A stretch of 64,000 nucleotides of DNA from Clostridium liquoris (GCF_002995785.1 NZ_PVXO01000034.1:1-64000), one strand, 5' to 3'; shown: positions 28,071-36,390, counted from the stretch's first letter. Notes: generated by a model not told the origin, from the sequence alone. Made by a program: numbers and translations.

Positions 28071-28238
28071 ATGGGACACAAGCATAAAAATCGTTGTAAA
28101 CATGATTGCCGCCAAAAAAAATGCAATTGTACTAGTAGATGTTGTAATACTGGATGTGATTTTTGTAATATCTTTAGCTCTTCATGTAATAATTTTATAG
28201 TTCCACTTGTAATTTTAGCCCTTTTAGCTAGAAGATAG
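28071..28238 (+). CDS. 55-residue Cys-rich protein with hydrophobic C-terminus
   Basis: Starts at ATG 28071, seven bases after AAGGAGGG. The N-terminal part is His/Lys/Cys-rich (MGHKHKNRCKHDCRQKKCNC) with nine cysteines by residue 32, followed by a short hydrophobic stretch FIVPLVILALLA and a final RR. The tail resembles the very short hydrophobic ends of YjcZ-type sporulation proteins, but the Cys-rich head is different. A strong ribosome site, long regulated upstream region and terminator support that it is expressed. Function unknown; metal binding at a membrane is a guess. Confidence 0.8.
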   Translation: MGHKHKNRCKHDCRQKKCNCTSRCCNTGCDFCNIFSSSCNNFIVPLVILALLARR

Positions 28239-28248
28239 AATATTTCAA

Positions 28249-28294
28249 AACCTATAAAATGACAGCTATTTATATTGCTGTCATTTTATAGGTT
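28249..28294. terminator. Strong bidirectional terminator
   Basis: AACCTATAAAATGACAGC and GCTGTCATTTTATAGGTT form an 18-base-pair perfect stem with a 10-base loop just after the small Cys-rich gene. Confidence 0.85.
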
Positions 28295-28369
28295 CTCATA
28301 GTACATTTATTTAGTTTTAATGGTATAATTATACTAAGTAAGTATTTATTTTTATGGGGGTAATGCTAT

Positions 28370-28972
28370 ATGGATTCCTATTGTTTTTACGCTCTTGAAG
28401 AAACCAATATTGATGATATATCAAAATATATATTAGATAAAATTAATGGTAGAGATAAGATACTTATATTATGCATAGGCAGTGATAGCTGCACAGGTGA
28501 TTCATTAGGTCCATTGACAGGTACTTTGTTAAAAAAACATAATTGTCCGTGCACCATAATGGGAGACTTGGAAAATCTAGTAGATTACAATAATTTAACA
28601 CAGAAAATAAATTATATAAAGGATCATTATAAAGATCATTTTATTATTGCTATAGATGCATCTTTAGGAGATAAAAACAATATAGGTAAAATAATTATAG
28701 AAAATGGCTCTATATCTCCTGCTACTGCATTAAAATCAGGAAACTGTTCTGTAGGCGATATTTCTATTAAAGCAGTAGTAAATAGATATTCTTCTATAAA
28801 ATATGCTAATGAATACATACTTCAACAAACTAGACTCTATTATGTTTATTCCATGGCAGAAATATTATCAAAAGCCATATTAAAAGCTATAAATGACAAT
28901 TTAAATTCACATGAAAACGTATACTTAAAAGATACAAGAGATATATTTAGTAATTCAGTACCTTCTAGATAA
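28370..28972 (+). CDS. yyaC: YyaC-family sporulation protein
   Basis: 200 residues. The YyaC/DUF1256 family is related to GPR/hydrogenase-maturation type peptidases and is made in the forespore in Bacillus. Diagnostic segments: LILCIGSDSCTGDSLGPLTG, IMGDLENLVD and FIIAIDASLGD. ATG at 28370 follows GGGGG. A TATAAT (28324-28329) lies upstream, but the recognising sigma factor cannot be decided. Terminated by a hairpin at 28992-29046. Confidence 0.9.
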   Translation: MDSYCFYALEETNIDDISKYILDKINGRDKILILCIGSDSCTGDSLGPLTGTLLKKHNCPCTIMGDLENLVDYNNLTQKINYIKDHYKDHFIIAIDASLGDKNNIGKIIIENGSISPATALKSGNCSVGDISIKAVVNRYSSIKYANEYILQQTRLYYVYSMAEILSKAILKAINDNLNSHENVYLKDTRDIFSNSVPSR

Positions 28973-28991
28973 TTATGCACTAGTATAAAAA

Positions 28992-29046
28992 GGATCTAAA
29001 ATGATTAAAAACCTTAATACACTCTTAGCTTAATCATTTTAGATCC
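28992..29046. terminator. Bidirectional terminator between yyaC and the ECF gene
   Basis: GGATCTAAAATGATTAA and TTAATCATTTTAGATCC form a 17-base-pair stem with a 21-base loop between convergent genes. Confidence 0.85.
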
Positions 29047-29077
29047 CTTTATATTATTAGAATAACCAAAATACTCT

Positions 29078-29626
29078 TTAATATACTTTGTGGTTCGATG
29101 ATATTACCTTTCTTCTTACAAGGGCATTTACTAATATTAAAGCAATAAATCCACCAATTAAAGCCGTAATAAGTTGAGGTATTCCCATCATTATAATTAA
29201 TTTAGATGCAACTTTGGGTGGTATACCTAATTTAAATACATGTATTAATTTACTAGCAGCTAAATATAAAAATCCAAACTTTATAAATGCTCCAATGACT
29301 ATAGCAATATATTTTAAACTTTTAACCTTATTACTTATTATACCAAAAACAAGTACAAATAAGATATTTCCAATTATTATAAATGGAACAAAAGGAGCCA
29401 TAGGACTAGGAAGTTGTCCTATTATCAACGCAAGCATTGGAGTTAATGTTCCTAATAATACTGCCCATGATACACCACAACTATAAGCTGCAACAATTAA
29501 TGTGGCATTAACAACAGAGCCTACAATTACTTGACTTATCTGGGGAAAACTTCTTCCCAAAGCTTGTATTGCTATGGCAATAGCTAATAATAGAGCTGTT
29601 CTTACTAATTTTTGTGATTTGTTCAT
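29078..29626 (-). CDS. ECF transporter substrate-capture (S) component
   Basis: 182 residues with about six membrane helices, the size and topology of S components of energy-coupling-factor vitamin importers. The N-terminal helix LVRTALLLAIAIAIQALGR contains the A-x3-A pattern that contacts the T component. The energising module is not in the window, so it would use a shared one. The substrate cannot be read from sequence. It is the last gene of the hydrogenase-maturation operon, 22 bases after hydF, which hints that the ligand serves cofactor or electron metabolism. Confidence 0.85.
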   Translation of the reverse strand: MNKSQKLVRTALLLAIAIAIQALGRSFPQISQVIVGSVVNATLIVAAYSCGVSWAVLLGTLTPMLALIIGQLPSPMAPFVPFIIIGNILFVLVFGIISNKVKSLKYIAIVIGAFIKFGFLYLAASKLIHVFKLGIPPKVASKLIIMMGIPQLITALIGGFIALILVNALVRRKVISSNHKVY

Positions 29627-29648
29627 TAAATCTCCTCCAATTTATAGA

Positions 29649-30848
29649 TTATTTTATATCCTTAAATACTTCTGTAACTCTTTTAAGTATTCCATTAATA
29701 TGTGCTATGGCTATGCCATAATTTGTTATTGGTACATCATAATTTTTAGCTTTTAATATTCTGCTCATCATCTGTTTTCTATTAAACATACATGCTCCAC
29801 AATGTATTATTAGCTTATAGTTTTTAATATCATCAGGAAAATCTGAACCAGCACTAACTTTAATTTGTAGTTCACCACCTGCTTTTTCATTAAGCCAATT
29901 AGGTATTTTTTCCCTTCCTATGTCTCCTTTCAAGGCATGATGAGTACATGCTTCAGCTATAAGTACTTTATCTCCAGGCTTTAATGAATCTATGGCTTTA
30001 GCACCTTTAATAAGACTTTTTAAATCTCCCTTATATCTGGCCATAAGTATAGAAAAAGAGGTTAATGGTATATCCTTAGGTACTATTTCATTTACCTTCT
30101 TAAATACCTGAGAATCTGTTATAACTAAATCTGGTTTAAAATTTAATTTATTAATAAAATACTCTAATTCTGAATCCTTTACCGTAATTACTACAGCATC
30201 CTTATCTAATATGTCTCTTATAGTTTGCACCTGGGGTAAAATAAGCCTTCCTTTAGGCGCTTGTATATCTTGTGGTGCAACTAATAAAACTACATCTTTA
30301 GGGTTTATTATATCCCCTACTAAAGTACTTCTTTCAAAATTCAAGGGAGCTTTTTCAATTATTGTATCCTTTAACTTGTCTATATTAGTGTTCTCTTTTG
30401 CACTAACTTTTACAAATGGTATGTTAAATTTACCCTTAAAATACTCCTCATTTACTTCTAATTTATCTATTTTGTTTATTACTCCAATTACAGGAATATT
30501 CTTTGAAGACAATTCTTCGTACCATCGTTTTTCTAAAGTTAACTCTTCACTTTCCGAAGTAAATACCAAAATAGCCAAATCTGTTTTATCCATAACCTGT
30601 TTTGTTTTCTTTATTCTAAGCTCTCCAACTTCACCAAAATCATCCAACCCTGCAGTATCTATCATCATAACAGGACCTATGGGCAAAAGTTCCATAGCCT
30701 TATAAACTGGATCAGTGGTAGTTCCTGCTTTATCTGATACAATTGCTATTTGTTGATTTGTTAAAGCATTTATTATACTTGATTTCCCAGCATTTCTTTT
30801 CCCAAATATAGCTATATGCAATCTATTTCCCTTAGATGTGTCTTGCAT
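29649..30848 (-). CDS. hydF: HydF, [FeFe]-hydrogenase maturation GTPase/scaffold
   Basis: 399 residues. HydF carries the diiron precursor of the H-cluster and delivers it to apo-hydrogenase. N-terminal Era-like GTPase: GKRNAGKSS (residues 16-24), MIDTAGLDD and NKIDKLEV. C-terminal cluster domain: CTH near residue 300 and HCGAC near residue 350, the C-x-H ... H-C-x2-C ligand pattern of HydF. ATG at 30848 has GGAGG eight bases upstream. Preceded by hydE with a 17-base gap. Confidence 0.95.
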   Translation of the reverse strand: MQDTSKGNRLHIAIFGKRNAGKSSIINALTNQQIAIVSDKAGTTTDPVYKAMELLPIGPVMMIDTAGLDDFGEVGELRIKKTKQVMDKTDLAILVFTSESEELTLEKRWYEELSSKNIPVIGVINKIDKLEVNEEYFKGKFNIPFVKVSAKENTNIDKLKDTIIEKAPLNFERSTLVGDIINPKDVVLLVAPQDIQAPKGRLILPQVQTIRDILDKDAVVITVKDSELEYFINKLNFKPDLVITDSQVFKKVNEIVPKDIPLTSFSILMARYKGDLKSLIKGAKAIDSLKPGDKVLIAEACTHHALKGDIGREKIPNWLNEKAGGELQIKVSAGSDFPDDIKNYKLIIHCGACMFNRKQMMSRILKAKNYDVPITNYGIAIAHINGILKRVTEVFKDIK

Positions 30849-30865
30849 AAATAATTCCTCCTATG

Positions 30866-31924
30866 TTACTTCATAAATTTAAAATATTTTTTCTTAAATG
30901 AATCCCCTCTATTCAAGGATATCTTTTTATCAATATTCAATATATAGTCTTCTAGTTCTTTTCTCTCTTGTTTTATTGTCTTTTCTTCCTTAGCCTTGTT
31001 AGGATATATTTCATATAATCTTCTGTATTTATATGGCTCTACCTTTTGCATAATAACATTGGCTCCACAGCTAAAAGCTATTCCTTTATGGGTAGAATTA
31101 ATTACCCCCAAAGAAGTAGTAGCAGGAAGATGCGTATTTTTTAAAATAAGTCTAGATAAAGCTAATACCTTCAAGGTTAAGAAAGTATCTCCTTTTTTAT
31201 ATTTTTTTAGCTTAGTTTCAGGATGTGGTATAAAAGGACCAATACCTGCCATGTCCACCTGCAATTCCTTTAGCAGCATAATGTCCTTTGCTATAGTCTC
31301 ATAGCTTTGTCCAGGAAGACCTATCATAAAACCACTGCCAACCTGATAGCCCAATTCTTTTAAATTCTTTAAACATTTTATTCTATTCTTAAATGAAGAA
31401 TGAGGGTGTAATCTATTATATAAATCTTCATCTGCTGTTTCGTGCTTTATTAAAAATCTATCAGCCCCGGCTTCCTTAAATGCCTTATATTCTTCAAAGT
31501 CTCTTTCCCCAATGCTAAGAGTTATGGCAATATCCCCAATAGACTTAATTTGTTTAATTAAATAACATATCTTTTCTTTTGTGTACCATAAATCCTCTCC
31601 AGATTGCAAAACTATAGTTTTATATCCAGCAATATATGCCTCTCTTGCAGTATTAATAATTTCTTCTAAAGGCATTCTGTATCTTTTTATATTACAATTA
31701 TAAGAATTTAAGCCACAATATGCACAGGCACATCTGCAAAAGCTAGAAAATTCAATGATAGCTCTTATCTGAACTTTATTTCCACAGTATTCTTCAGTTA
31801 TTTCTTTTGCCTCATTGAATAGATAACTTACCTCATTCTCATTTAGTTTTAATAATATTACCATTTCATCTTGTGATAAGACTTCCCCTAAAGCTGCTTT
31901 ATCAATTATTTCTTTGTAATTCAT
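30866..31924 (-). CDS. hydE: HydE, [FeFe]-hydrogenase maturation radical-SAM enzyme
   Basis: 352 residues. HydE acts on the iron-cysteine-carbonyl-cyanide synthon from HydG during H-cluster assembly. The SAM cluster motif C63-x3-C67-x2-C70 lies in FCRCACAYCGLN. BATS-type C-terminal region contains TSLGVINSTHKGIAFSCGANV. HydG and the hydrogenase structural gene are not in the window. Fifteen bases after the TM1266-like gene. Confidence 0.94.
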   Translation of the reverse strand: MNYKEIIDKAALGEVLSQDEMVILLKLNENEVSYLFNEAKEITEEYCGNKVQIRAIIEFSSFCRCACAYCGLNSYNCNIKRYRMPLEEIINTAREAYIAGYKTIVLQSGEDLWYTKEKICYLIKQIKSIGDIAITLSIGERDFEEYKAFKEAGADRFLIKHETADEDLYNRLHPHSSFKNRIKCLKNLKELGYQVGSGFMIGLPGQSYETIAKDIMLLKELQVDMAGIGPFIPHPETKLKKYKKGDTFLTLKVLALSRLILKNTHLPATTSLGVINSTHKGIAFSCGANVIMQKVEPYKYRRLYEIYPNKAKEEKTIKQERKELEDYILNIDKKISLNRGDSFKKKYFKFMK

Positions 31925-31939
31925 AAATGTACTCCTATA

Positions 31940-32191
31940 TTATTTCTTTGTCATGGCAGATTTAACATTTACTCCAGTAACTTTTCCAAGCTTTCCTGTC
32001 ATAGCGCTTATTTCGTCTGAAGTTCCGTCCACAATCAATGAAATTACACTTATTTCTTTTTCTTTATAAGGTATTCCCATTCTTCCAACAATTATATTTG
32101 CAAATTGGTGAAGGATTTCATTTACTTTATTTGCACTTTCAAATTCTTCTACTACAATGCCCACTACCCCTACTCTTTTCTCCATATCCAT
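31940..32191 (-). CDS. TM1266-family putative iron-only hydrogenase system regulator
   Basis: 83 residues of ACT/NikR-C-like ferredoxin fold. Features KRVGVVGIVVEEFESANKVN at the start, HQFANIIVGRMGIPY in the middle and KLGKVTGVNVKS at the end match the TM1266 family, which accompanies hydEFG genes. No DNA-binding domain is present, so 'regulator' is a naming convention. First gene of the operon; ATG at 32191 is nine bases after GGAGG. Confidence 0.9.
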   Translation of the reverse strand: MDMEKRVGVVGIVVEEFESANKVNEILHQFANIIVGRMGIPYKEKEISVISLIVDGTSDEISAMTGKLGKVTGVNVKSAMTKK

Positions 32192-32225
32192 GATTCAATT
32201 CCTCCTATGCATATCACTAAAAGCA

Positions 32226-32253
32226 AAAAACCTTCCGGCAAAAACTGGAAGGT
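32226..32253 (-). terminator. Terminator hairpin inside the hyd operon leader
   Basis: On the minus strand ACCTTCCAG and CCGGAAGGT form a stem with one or two mismatches around TTTTTG, followed by six T. It lies about 170 bases after the predicted promoter and about 10 bases before the TM1266 ribosome site, so any transcript reaching the operon must pass it. Confidence 0.75.
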
Positions 32254-32409
32254 CTATATATCACAATGACATTTCATTTAAAAGTTATATACTCTATGTA
32301 ATATATTTATATTTTCCTTCCCTTTTGCTTAGAATTTTCCTTACAATTAGGTTATATTTTTTCATTAAATCTCTTTTATCGGAAACACCAATAAATGGGA
32401 TACATATTA

Positions 32410-32438
32410 ATTATATTTTTATATACCAAACTTGTCAA
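32410..32438 (-). promoter_or_regulatory. hyd operon promoter
   Basis: Consensus-grade TTGACA (32438-32433), 17-base spacer, TATAAT (32415-32410) on the minus strand, right after the stop of the upstream gene. It implies a leader of about 210 bases before TM1266. Confidence 0.75.
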
Positions 32439-32452
32439 CTATGTATGTACAA

Positions 32453-32884
32453 TTAAAATCTAATAATAAAGCTTTCTTTAAACACAAGATGAATAAACAG
32501 CATAATAATCAGAATAAAGGCTAAACTTCTATGAATCTTAACCCAATTACCCCTTACATTTTTATTAATATAAGTTCCATAAATACCAAGTAAGAAAACA
32601 ATCCACATAGTACCTGCTGCTATTATTCCTGTTATAGAAAGTCCTTCTACATTAAACATTATAATAAAATGAACTATAACTGCTATAGAGCCTATAATAC
32701 CAAAGTATCTATGATATTTCACAACAAATTTCATAAGTATTCTATAATAATTTACAAACTTTTTTTTATCTTTACTTAGTTTTACAATGTATTTTTTATT
32801 AATATACTTTATAAAAAAATTTAATAAGGCACCCCCATATCCTATTGCGCTTATCCAGCCAAAAAATCCTGCCAAATCTTTCAT
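32453..32884 (-). CDS. Four-helix membrane protein, cytochrome b561/ferric-reductase-like
   Basis: 143 residues with four membrane helices. Histidines are placed in helix 2 (KYHRYFGIIGSIAVIVHF) and helix 4 (IHRSLAFILIIMLFIHLV), a spacing typical of heme-ligating four-helix cytochromes of the b561/ferric-reductase-like group. No NAD(P)H or flavin domain. It lies directly upstream of the hyd promoter but is a separate transcription unit. Redox role is an inference. Confidence 0.7.
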   Translation of the reverse strand: MKDLAGFFGWISAIGYGGALLNFFIKYINKKYIVKLSKDKKKFVNYYRILMKFVVKYHRYFGIIGSIAVIVHFIIMFNVEGLSITGIIAAGTMWIVFLLGIYGTYINKNVRGNWVKIHRSLAFILIIMLFIHLVFKESFIIRF

Positions 32885-32952
32885 ACTATTTCCCCCATTA
32901 CAAAATTATATTCGTATTATATCACTTTATTATCTAAAACACACTATTTAAA

Positions 32953-32975
32953 AGAGCTGGTATTACACCAGCTTT
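32953..32975 (-). terminator. Terminator of the ABC importer operon
   Basis: AGCTGGT and ACCAGCT form a 7-base-pair stem with a 5-base loop immediately after the ABC ATPase gene on the minus strand, followed by a CTTTTAAA tail. Confidence 0.7.
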
Positions 32976-33768
32976 AAGAAAATATTACCCTATCACTTAA
33001 CTCTTCCTTAATTTTTAAATCACCAAAATGATCTAATAGTTTTTCTACTGTTAATTTTTTCTTTTCATCACCATTAAAGTCAAAAGTTACATTACCCCTA
33101 TGCATCATTATTAATCTATTTCCCAAATTTATAGCATAGTTTAAATTATGAGTTACCATTATTGTAGTTATATTATTTTCATTTACTATATCTTCAGTTA
33201 TCTTTATTATCTTTTCTGCAGTTTTAGGATCTAATGCTGCAGTGTGCTCATCTAGTAATAGTAATTTAGGTTTCTTCATAACAGACATAATAAGTGAAAG
33301 TGCCTGTCTTTGTCCTCCAGATAAAAGTCCAACCTTATTATTTAACTTATCTTCTAACCCTAAATCTATTTCCTTTAACATACTGCGAAATAATTCTATA
33401 TTCTTTTTATCTATGCCAGAAGTTAATCCAAATCTTTTTCCCTTATTATATGCCATAGACATATTTTCTAAAATAGTCATATTTGACGCTGTCCCCATAG
33501 ATGGATTTTGAAATACTCTTCCTATGTGCTCTGCACATTTATATTGAGGAATCTTATTTATTTCCACTCCATCTAGTATTATCTTGCCACTATCTTCTTT
33601 TATAGATTGAGATATTATATTTAATAAAGTTGACTTTCCTGCTCCGTTACTTCCTATTACAGTAATAAAATCTCCTTCATTGACAACTAAATTAAATCCC
33701 TTAAAAATTGTTACTTCGTTTATTGTATTCTTATTAAATGCTTTCCATAGATTTTCTATTGCTAGCAA
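32974..33768 (-). CDS. ABC transporter ATP-binding protein
   Basis: 264 residues. Complete ATPase: Walker A GSNGAGKST, signature LLSGGQRQALSL, Walker B LLLLDEHTAALDP and H-loop MVTHN. Belongs with the TrpX-type importer (substrate-binding protein and permease immediately upstream). The frame overlaps the permease end by about 35 bases. I favour TTG at 33768 (eight bases after GGGGGG); GTG at 33777 is the alternative and sits against that site. Confidence 0.9.
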   Translation of the reverse strand: MLAIENLWKAFNKNTINEVTIFKGFNLVVNEGDFITVIGSNGAGKSTLLNIISQSIKEDSGKIILDGVEINKIPQYKCAEHIGRVFQNPSMGTASNMTILENMSMAYNKGKRFGLTSGIDKKNIELFRSMLKEIDLGLEDKLNNKVGLLSGGQRQALSLIMSVMKKPKLLLLDEHTAALDPKTAEKIIKITEDIVNENNITTIMVTHNLNYAINLGNRLIMMHRGNVTFDFNGDEKKKLTVEKLLDHFGDLKIKEELSDRVIFS

Positions 33769-34636
33769 TGTTTTCACCCCCCAAAGAAGACTTTTTACCG
33801 ATTTTAAAATTAAACTTTTTATTATTAAGCAAAAGAGCTATTACAACAATAATTGATGTTATAAGTTTTAAATCAGTAGGAGGTAGACCAAGTTTTAATG
33901 CTAACGCTACTGAAGCTTTATAAATTAATGCACCTATTATAGTTAAAGTAGTTCCATTTAAAATACTGCCTTCTTTAAAAATTGAATTTCCCATAATTAT
34001 TGCTGCTAAGGCCATTACTACTGTACCAGCTCCCATTCCTACATCTGAAAATCCTTGATATTGGGCCATTATTGAACCTGACATAGCTACAAGACCATTA
34101 GATATCATTAAACCTAAAACCTTAATTTTATCCGTATCAACAGCTAATGAAGTAACTAATTCTTCATTATCCCCTACAGCTTTTAACATAAATCCTAATT
34201 TAGTATTTAGAAATAAATCTAGTAGTATTTTAGATATTACTGCAAATATAAGAATAACTGCTAAAGACATAATATTTCCTGAAAAAATTGTGTCTTTACC
34301 AAATAAAGGAACATTCGATTTCCCCATTATTCTTAAATTTATAGAGTAAAGTCCTGTCATAACTAAGATACCTGATAATAAATTTGTTATTTCTAATTTT
34401 ACATGTAATATTCCTGTTACCATTCCTCCAATAGCACCTGCTGCAAAGGACATTACACAAGCCAATAATGGATTTATTCCTTTCATTAAACATAGAGCTG
34501 TTACAGCAGCCCCTAAAGGAAATGTGCCATCTACAGATAAATCTGGGAAATCTAAAATTTTATAAGTTATATAAACACCCATAGAAGCTATGGAAAATAT
34601 GAATCCGCCTTCTAATACATTTATCAAAATATCCAT
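33734..34636 (-). CDS. ABC transporter permease (branched-chain/TrpY-like)
   Basis: 300 residues with about eight or nine membrane helices; the BPD_transp_2 type used by amino-acid and nucleoside importers. N-terminal GGFIFSIASMGVYITYKILD and FPDLSVDGTFPLGAA match the permeases that accompany PF04392 binding proteins. Starts within the stop codon of the binding-protein gene (one-base overlap), so the two are coupled. Confidence 0.9.
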   Translation of the reverse strand: MDILINVLEGGFIFSIASMGVYITYKILDFPDLSVDGTFPLGAAVTALCLMKGINPLLACVMSFAAGAIGGMVTGILHVKLEITNLLSGILVMTGLYSINLRIMGKSNVPLFGKDTIFSGNIMSLAVILIFAVISKILLDLFLNTKLGFMLKAVGDNEELVTSLAVDTDKIKVLGLMISNGLVAMSGSIMAQYQGFSDVGMGAGTVVMALAAIIMGNSIFKEGSILNGTTLTIIGALIYKASVALALKLGLPPTDLKLITSIIVVIALLLNNKKFNFKIGKKSSLGGENIASNRKSMESI

Positions 34637-35646
34637 TATTTTACCCCTCCCTGTACCTTTTCAGATTTCTCAAATATATCCTTTGGCACTTGAATATTCA
34701 GCTTTTTAATAGCATCTTCATTTATAACTAACTCCATATCTTTCAAATTACCAACAGGTATTTCCTGGGGAATATTCCCATCTATTATTTTTACAGCTGC
34801 TTCTGCTGTTTGTAATCCTAGTTTATAATAATCTATACCTATTGTTGCAATAGCACCTGACACCACATGGGCTCTTTCTCCCCCAAATATAGGTATATTT
34901 TTGCTATAACAAGTATTTACTAACAGTGGAATTGCAGATGCCACTGTATTATCTGTAATTAAATATAATACATCTATTTTATTTATAATAGAATTCAAAG
35001 ATTGAGGTATATCATTGACATTTGTAATTCCTGTGGAGATTACATTCAAATTAAATTCCTTGGAAATAGTTTCTGCCTCTTCTAATTGAATTTCAGAATT
35101 GCTTTCGCTGGTATTATAGATAATTCCTATATTTTTAGCTTTAGGTATTAATGTTTTTAATAGTTGAAATTGTTCTTTCATAGGAATTTTATCTGAGGTT
35201 CCAGTTACATTAGTTCCAGGCTTTTCTATGGATTTTACTAATCCTGATTTTACTGGATCTGTTACTGCGGTAATCAATATTGGTATATCCTTTGTGGCAT
35301 TAAATGCTCCTTGAGCCGAAGGTGTTCCAATGGCAAATATTAAATCTTCCTTATTGGATACAAAATTCTTGGCAATATTTTGAGAAGTTTGCATATCCCC
35401 TTGAGCATTTTGATAATCAATTTTTATATTTTTACCTTCCTCATAACCCTTATCCTTTAATCCTTGGATAAAGCCTTTTCTTGCAGAATCTAAAGCGGGA
35501 TGTTCCACAATTTGAGTTATACCAATTTTTAGTACCTTTTTGTCCTGAAGTGATTTTTCTGATCCTTGAGCTTTTGAACAGCCCACAAAAAATGAAGTGC
35601 TCAATACTAGTGAGAGTAATACTCCCACTTTTTTCTTTCCTACCAT
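34636..35646 (-). CDS. ABC transporter substrate-binding lipoprotein (PF04392, TrpX-like)
   Basis: 336 residues. Lipoprotein signal: MVGKKKVGVLLSLVLSTSFF, then lipobox VGC with Cys23. Mature part fits ABC_sub_bind (PF04392): IGITQIVEHPALDSARKGF, IDYQNAQGDMQTSQNIAKNF, GTSDKIPM, IGIDYYKLGLQTAEAAV. Such proteins are predicted tryptophan or tyrosine importers in clostridia, but the ligand here is unproven. The gene has a roughly 200-base leader with a terminator at 35684-35708 and lies downstream of hutP, suggesting antitermination control. Confidence 0.9.
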   Translation of the reverse strand: MVGKKKVGVLLSLVLSTSFFVGCSKAQGSEKSLQDKKVLKIGITQIVEHPALDSARKGFIQGLKDKGYEEGKNIKIDYQNAQGDMQTSQNIAKNFVSNKEDLIFAIGTPSAQGAFNATKDIPILITAVTDPVKSGLVKSIEKPGTNVTGTSDKIPMKEQFQLLKTLIPKAKNIGIIYNTSESNSEIQLEEAETISKEFNLNVISTGITNVNDIPQSLNSIINKIDVLYLITDNTVASAIPLLVNTCYSKNIPIFGGERAHVVSGAIATIGIDYYKLGLQTAEAAVKIIDGNIPQEIPVGNLKDMELVINEDAIKKLNIQVPKDIFEKSEKVQGGVK

Positions 35647-35683
35647 ACTACCATCCTCCTAAAATATTAAATTATAAAGATAT

Positions 35684-35708
35684 AAAAAACTCTCCATAGG
35701 GAGAGTTT
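35684..35708 (-). terminator. Leader terminator (attenuator) of the ABC operon
   Basis: AAACTCTCC and GGAGAGTTT form a 9-base-pair stem with a 4-base loop followed by six T on the minus strand, 38 bases before the start codon and about 140 bases after the predicted promoter. Confidence 0.85.
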
Positions 35709-35851
35709 GTATACTAAATAAACCTTAATTAAACAAAATTAAAGTTAACTTCCATATTCCCTACCTAACTACCATACTACGTTTTTTAACTATACTGCTA
35801 AACCTTTTAGAACTACCATATTACTAAATAAATTAAGTATATTTAGTATAG

Positions 35852-35880
35852 ATTTTATTATATCTCTCATATTTTGTCAA
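35852..35880 (-). promoter_or_regulatory. ABC operon promoter
   Basis: TTGACA (35880-35875), 17-base spacer, TAAAAT (35857-35852) on the minus strand, beginning 18 bases after the hutP stop. The leader it produces contains nine UAG triplets and the 35684-35708 terminator. Confidence 0.65.
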
Positions 35881-35897
35881 TACATTTTTTTATTTTT

Positions 35898-36317
35898 CTA
35901 ATATATATCTGGTATAGAACGATGTCCTAACCCTATTACTACTTCATTTAAGTGTAGAAGTCCTATACTCATGAATAAACATACACTTAAATGTTCACCA
36001 CATCTAGCTATACCTATCTTTCCTCCAACATTTAAACCATTTGCTTTTATGGATACCTGCATTATTGCCTCTCTTGTTGCCCCTACAACAGCTCCGTCAT
36101 GAACATGGCAATCCTTTATAAGTCCACATCTTTTTGATGCCACCAATGCCCTCTCCACTATTTTAGTTATAGAATCATTTAAATTTCCACCTACATCTAC
36201 CGCTACAGTTCTTATATCTCTCTTTTTGAAATTTTCTTCTAACATCTTTTCATCTTCTCTAGATGAAATAGCCATTTGAATAGAAGCCTTTGCTACATCT
36301 ACACTTTCAATTTTCAT
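35898..36317 (-). CDS. hutP: HutP-family RNA-binding antiterminator
   Basis: 139 residues. Resembles HutP (PF09021): IVERALVASKRCGLIKDCHV, HDGAVVGATREAIMQV, NVGGKIGIARCGEHLSV and the ending GLGHRSIPDIY. In Bacillus subtilis HutP binds NAG repeats with Mg and L-histidine and prevents termination upstream of the hut operon. No hut catabolic genes are here; the next gene downstream is the ABC operon with a terminator-containing leader, and the preceding one is a MATE exporter. Whether it senses histidine or another amino acid is unknown. Confidence 0.85.
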   Translation of the reverse strand: MKIESVDVAKASIQMAISSREDEKMLEENFKKRDIRTVAVDVGGNLNDSITKIVERALVASKRCGLIKDCHVHDGAVVGATREAIMQVSIKANGLNVGGKIGIARCGEHLSVCLFMSIGLLHLNEVVIGLGHRSIPDIY

Positions 36318-36390
36318 TCTAAACCCTCCTTAATATTAAGCTCCGCTATTCTTCCTTCTTGTTTATATTTTATCATAAAACAAGCATGTA

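Noticed and set aside
32288-32370. Short peptide frame (MKKYNLIVRK...) in the hyd leader, minus strand
   Set aside because: About 23 codons without a convincing ribosome site and with no recognisable similarity; kept as part of the untranslated leader.
35761-35830. TRAP (MtrB) binding site in the same leader
   Set aside because: TRAP sites need about eleven G/UAG triplets with regular 2-3 base spacers. Triplets here are fewer and irregularly spaced, and a HutP gene is the nearer candidate.
35647-35851. T-box leader upstream of the TrpX-like importer
   Set aside because: The AGGGTGGNACCGCG antiterminator motif and specifier loop are absent; the leader has UAG repeats and one terminator instead.
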